This document shows, in pieces, positions 62,370 to 64,000 of a DNA stretch of 64,000 nucleotides. The notes beneath the pieces were generated by a model. It was not told the DNA's origin. It did no database searches and saw only the letters and a list, made by a program, of their open reading frames with translations. The stretch covers positions 124,001 through 188,000 of the forward strand of contig CAWEYC010000021.1 in NCBI GenBank assembly GCA_963813195.1. Direction: 5' to 3'. Source of the DNA: Roseiarcus sp963813195 (GTDB lineage Bacteria; Pseudomonadota; Alphaproteobacteria; Rhizobiales; Beijerinckiaceae). The first letter of the stretch is position 1; every line of letters starts with the position of its first letter. Position numbers and translations under genes: made by a program.

Positions 62370-64000
62370 GCCGTCTCCGCCAGTATCGCCTCGTAATGTT
62401 CGAGCGCGGGCTTGCCTGAAGCGATCGAACGCGCCAAGCCCGGCGCGGCCGTCGCCAGTTTCTCCGCGAAGAAGCGCGCGAGGCCGATGCGACCGCGTTG
62501 CGTCGCGTCGCCGCGGGCCGCCTGATCCTGCGCGGCGAGCCCCGCTTTGGCGAGGCACGCGCCGCCAAGGGTGAGGCCGAACAGCCTGAGATAGGCCGTC
62601 GCGCCGCTCAGCGCCGACGCGGGATCGTCGGCGAGCGCCTCGCGCGTATAGAGTGTCGCTTGCTCCAGCGCATCGATCGCTTCGCGCAAGATGCCCGCCG
62701 TCGGGCCGAAGCCGGCCTCGCCGCGCACGGCGACATCGGTCGCGATGGCGCGCATTCCGGCGATTTCGCGCTCCGCGACGGCGCCGCCGGACAGTGGCAA
62801 TTTGCGCTGCACGAGATCGATCGCCTGCACGCCGTTGGCGCCCTCGTAGATCGCCGCGATGCGCGCGTCGCGCATGTGCTGGGCGGCGCCGGTCTCCTCG
62901 ATGTAGCCCATGCCGCCGTGGACCTGCACGCCCAGCGAGGCGACCTCGTCGCCGATGTCGGTCGAGAACGCCTTGGCAATCGGCGTCAGCAGCGCAGCGC
63001 GCTCGGCCGCCGCCGCGCGCTCCTCGGGTTTCGATGCGTGGAATGAGCGATCGATGGCCATCGCCGTCAAATGGCAGATGCCGCGCGCCGCCTGCACCAG
63101 CGCCTTCATCGTCAGCAACATGCGATGGACGTCGGGATGCTCGATGATCGGGCTCATGTCGGCGCCGCCTTCCAGGCTGCGGCCCTGCCGCCGCTCGCGC
63201 GCATAGGCAAGCGCCCGCTGCAGCGCCCGCTCGCCGATCCCGACGCCCTGCAGGCCGACGGCGAGCCGCGCGCTGTTCATCATCACGAACATCGCCGCGA
63301 GGCCGCGGTTCTCCTCGCCGACCAGCCATCCCTGCGCTCCGCCGGCGTCGCCGTAGATCATGACGCAGGTGGGCGAAGCGTGAATCCCGAGCTTGTGCTC
63401 GATGCTGGCGCAGCGCACGTCGTTGCGCGCGCCGAGCGAACCGTCGGGCTGGACGAGAATTTTCGGCACGAGAAACAGCGACAGGCCGCGCGTTCCCGCG
63501 GGCGCGTCGGGCAAGCGCGCCAGGACGAGATGGACGATGTTGCCGGCCATGTCGTGTTCGCCGTAGGTGATGAAGATCTTCTGGCCGAAGAGGCGATAGG
63601 TCCCGTCGGCGGCGCGTTCCGCGCGAGTCTTCACGGCGTTGAGGTCCGAGCCGGCCTGCGGTTCGGTGAGGTTCATGGTGCCCGTCCACTCGCCGCTGAC
63701 CATTCGCCGCAAATAGGCCGCGCGCAGGCCCTCGCTCCCATAGGCGGTCAGCGCGCCGATCGCCCCTTCGCTGAGCAGCGGACAGAGCGAGAAGCCCATC
63801 GAAGCGCCGTTCCAGATTTCGGTGCAGGCGAACCCGACGCTGTGCGGCAACCCCATGCCGCCATATTCGGGCGCGGCGGTCACGCCGGCCCAGCCTGCGT
63901 CGGCCCATTGCCGATAGGCTTCGCGGAAGCCGGGCGGGGTAAAGACCGCGCCATTCTCATATCTCGCGCCGACTTGATCGCCGACCCGATCGAGCGGCGC
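62366..64000 (-). CDS. Acyl-CoA dehydrogenase (5' end beyond window)
   Basis: 544 residues are visible; the frame is open to the window edge and its N-terminal part is missing. It is an FAD-dependent acyl-CoA dehydrogenase of the long (about 590-residue) DmdC-like group: GTMNLTEPQAGSDLN (FAD and substrate contact), HKLGIHASPT, the catalytic glutamate region IYEGANGVQAIDLVQRKLP, and a C-terminal extension beyond the ordinary dehydrogenase. It is followed by the overlapping enoyl-CoA hydratase gene, so the two catalyse successive steps of acyl-CoA oxidation. Confidence 0.93.
   Translation of the reverse strand, partial: APLDRVGDQVGARYENGAVFTPPGFREAYRQWADAGWAGVTAAPEYGGMGLPHSVGFACTEIWNGASMGFSLCPLLSEGAIGALTAYGSEGLRAAYLRRMVSGEWTGTMNLTEPQAGSDLNAVKTRAERAADGTYRLFGQKIFITYGEHDMAGNIVHLVLARLPDAPAGTRGLSLFLVPKILVQPDGSLGARNDVRCASIEHKLGIHASPTCVMIYGDAGGAQGWLVGEENRGLAAMFVMMNSARLAVGLQGVGIGERALQRALAYARERRQGRSLEGGADMSPIIEHPDVHRMLLTMKALVQAARGICHLTAMAIDRSFHASKPEERAAAAERAALLTPIAKAFSTDIGDEVASLGVQVHGGMGYIEETGAAQHMRDARIAAIYEGANGVQAIDLVQRKLPLSGGAVAEREIAGMRAIATDVAVRGEAGFGPTAGILREAIDALEQATLYTREALADDPASALSGATAYLRLFGLTLGGACLAKAGLAAQDQAARGDATQRGRIGLARFFAEKLATAAPGLARSIASGKPALEHYEAILAETA

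Overview
The window is GC-rich (about two thirds G+C) chromosomal DNA from an alphaproteobacterium, most likely of the order Rhizobiales (Hyphomicrobiales). Its gene complement recalls the Beijerinckiaceae/Methylocystaceae group: a full hopanoid locus, MmcB, class I lysyl-tRNA synthetase, and the order peroxiredoxin, DsbD-like protein, YqgE. Genus and species cannot be fixed from the sequence alone. No rRNA, CRISPR array, prophage or insertion sequence was seen. One tRNA (Leu, CAA) is present.

Layout. 1-3.9 kb: end of a peroxiredoxin gene, a secreted DsbD-N-like protein, YqgE, RecF and a 2-hydroxyacid dehydrogenase. 4-4.8 kb: a possible ADP-ribosyltransferase-fold protein facing a 54-residue secreted peptide gene. 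5-19.6 kb: the hopanoid island. hpnL-hpnI-hpnJ-hpnK, ispH and hpnH lie on the plus strand and converge on the overlapping minus-strand operon hpnA-B-C-D-E-shc-hpnG. Together these cover isoprenoid supply (IspH), squalene synthesis (HpnC/D/E), cyclisation (Shc), side-chain addition (HpnH/G) and head-group tailoring (HpnI/K/J). 19.8-27.4 kb: a peptide-type ABC transporter operon whose distal genes are a GMC oxidoreductase and mmcB. 27.5-30.3 kb: sulfate activation (cysD, fused cysNC).

30.5-39.7 kb is an accessory region of short-chain dehydrogenases, a divergent LysR regulator, a MarR-GNAT fusion, a NodB-like deacetylase, an EamA transporter, a fatty-acid-hydroxylase-family protein and xylulokinase. 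39.8-50.2 kb is mostly housekeeping: cspA, homocysteine methyltransferase, rluD, rpoH, dsbB, a DedA-like protein, tRNA-Leu, a DUF2254 protein and lysK. 50.2-64 kb is again accessory: a glycine-rich secreted protein with a GTCAAG repeat array upstream, an aldo/keto reductase/LysR pair, an MBL-rhodanese protein, a TacA-TacT toxin-antitoxin pair, a GH3 beta-glucosidase, a divergent thymidylate-synthase-fold enzyme coupled to an ABM monooxygenase, a membrane/ferredoxin/adenylate-cyclase fusion, and fatty-acid oxidation genes running off the right edge.

The observations most worth following are the thymidylate-synthase-fold/ABM gene pair, the ADP-ribosyltransferase-like protein, the GTCAAG array and the ferredoxin-cyclase fusion. 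Three genes (about 34.26, 44.46 and 52.76 kb) appear to carry single-base frameshifts. This may reflect uncorrected sequencing error rather than biology.
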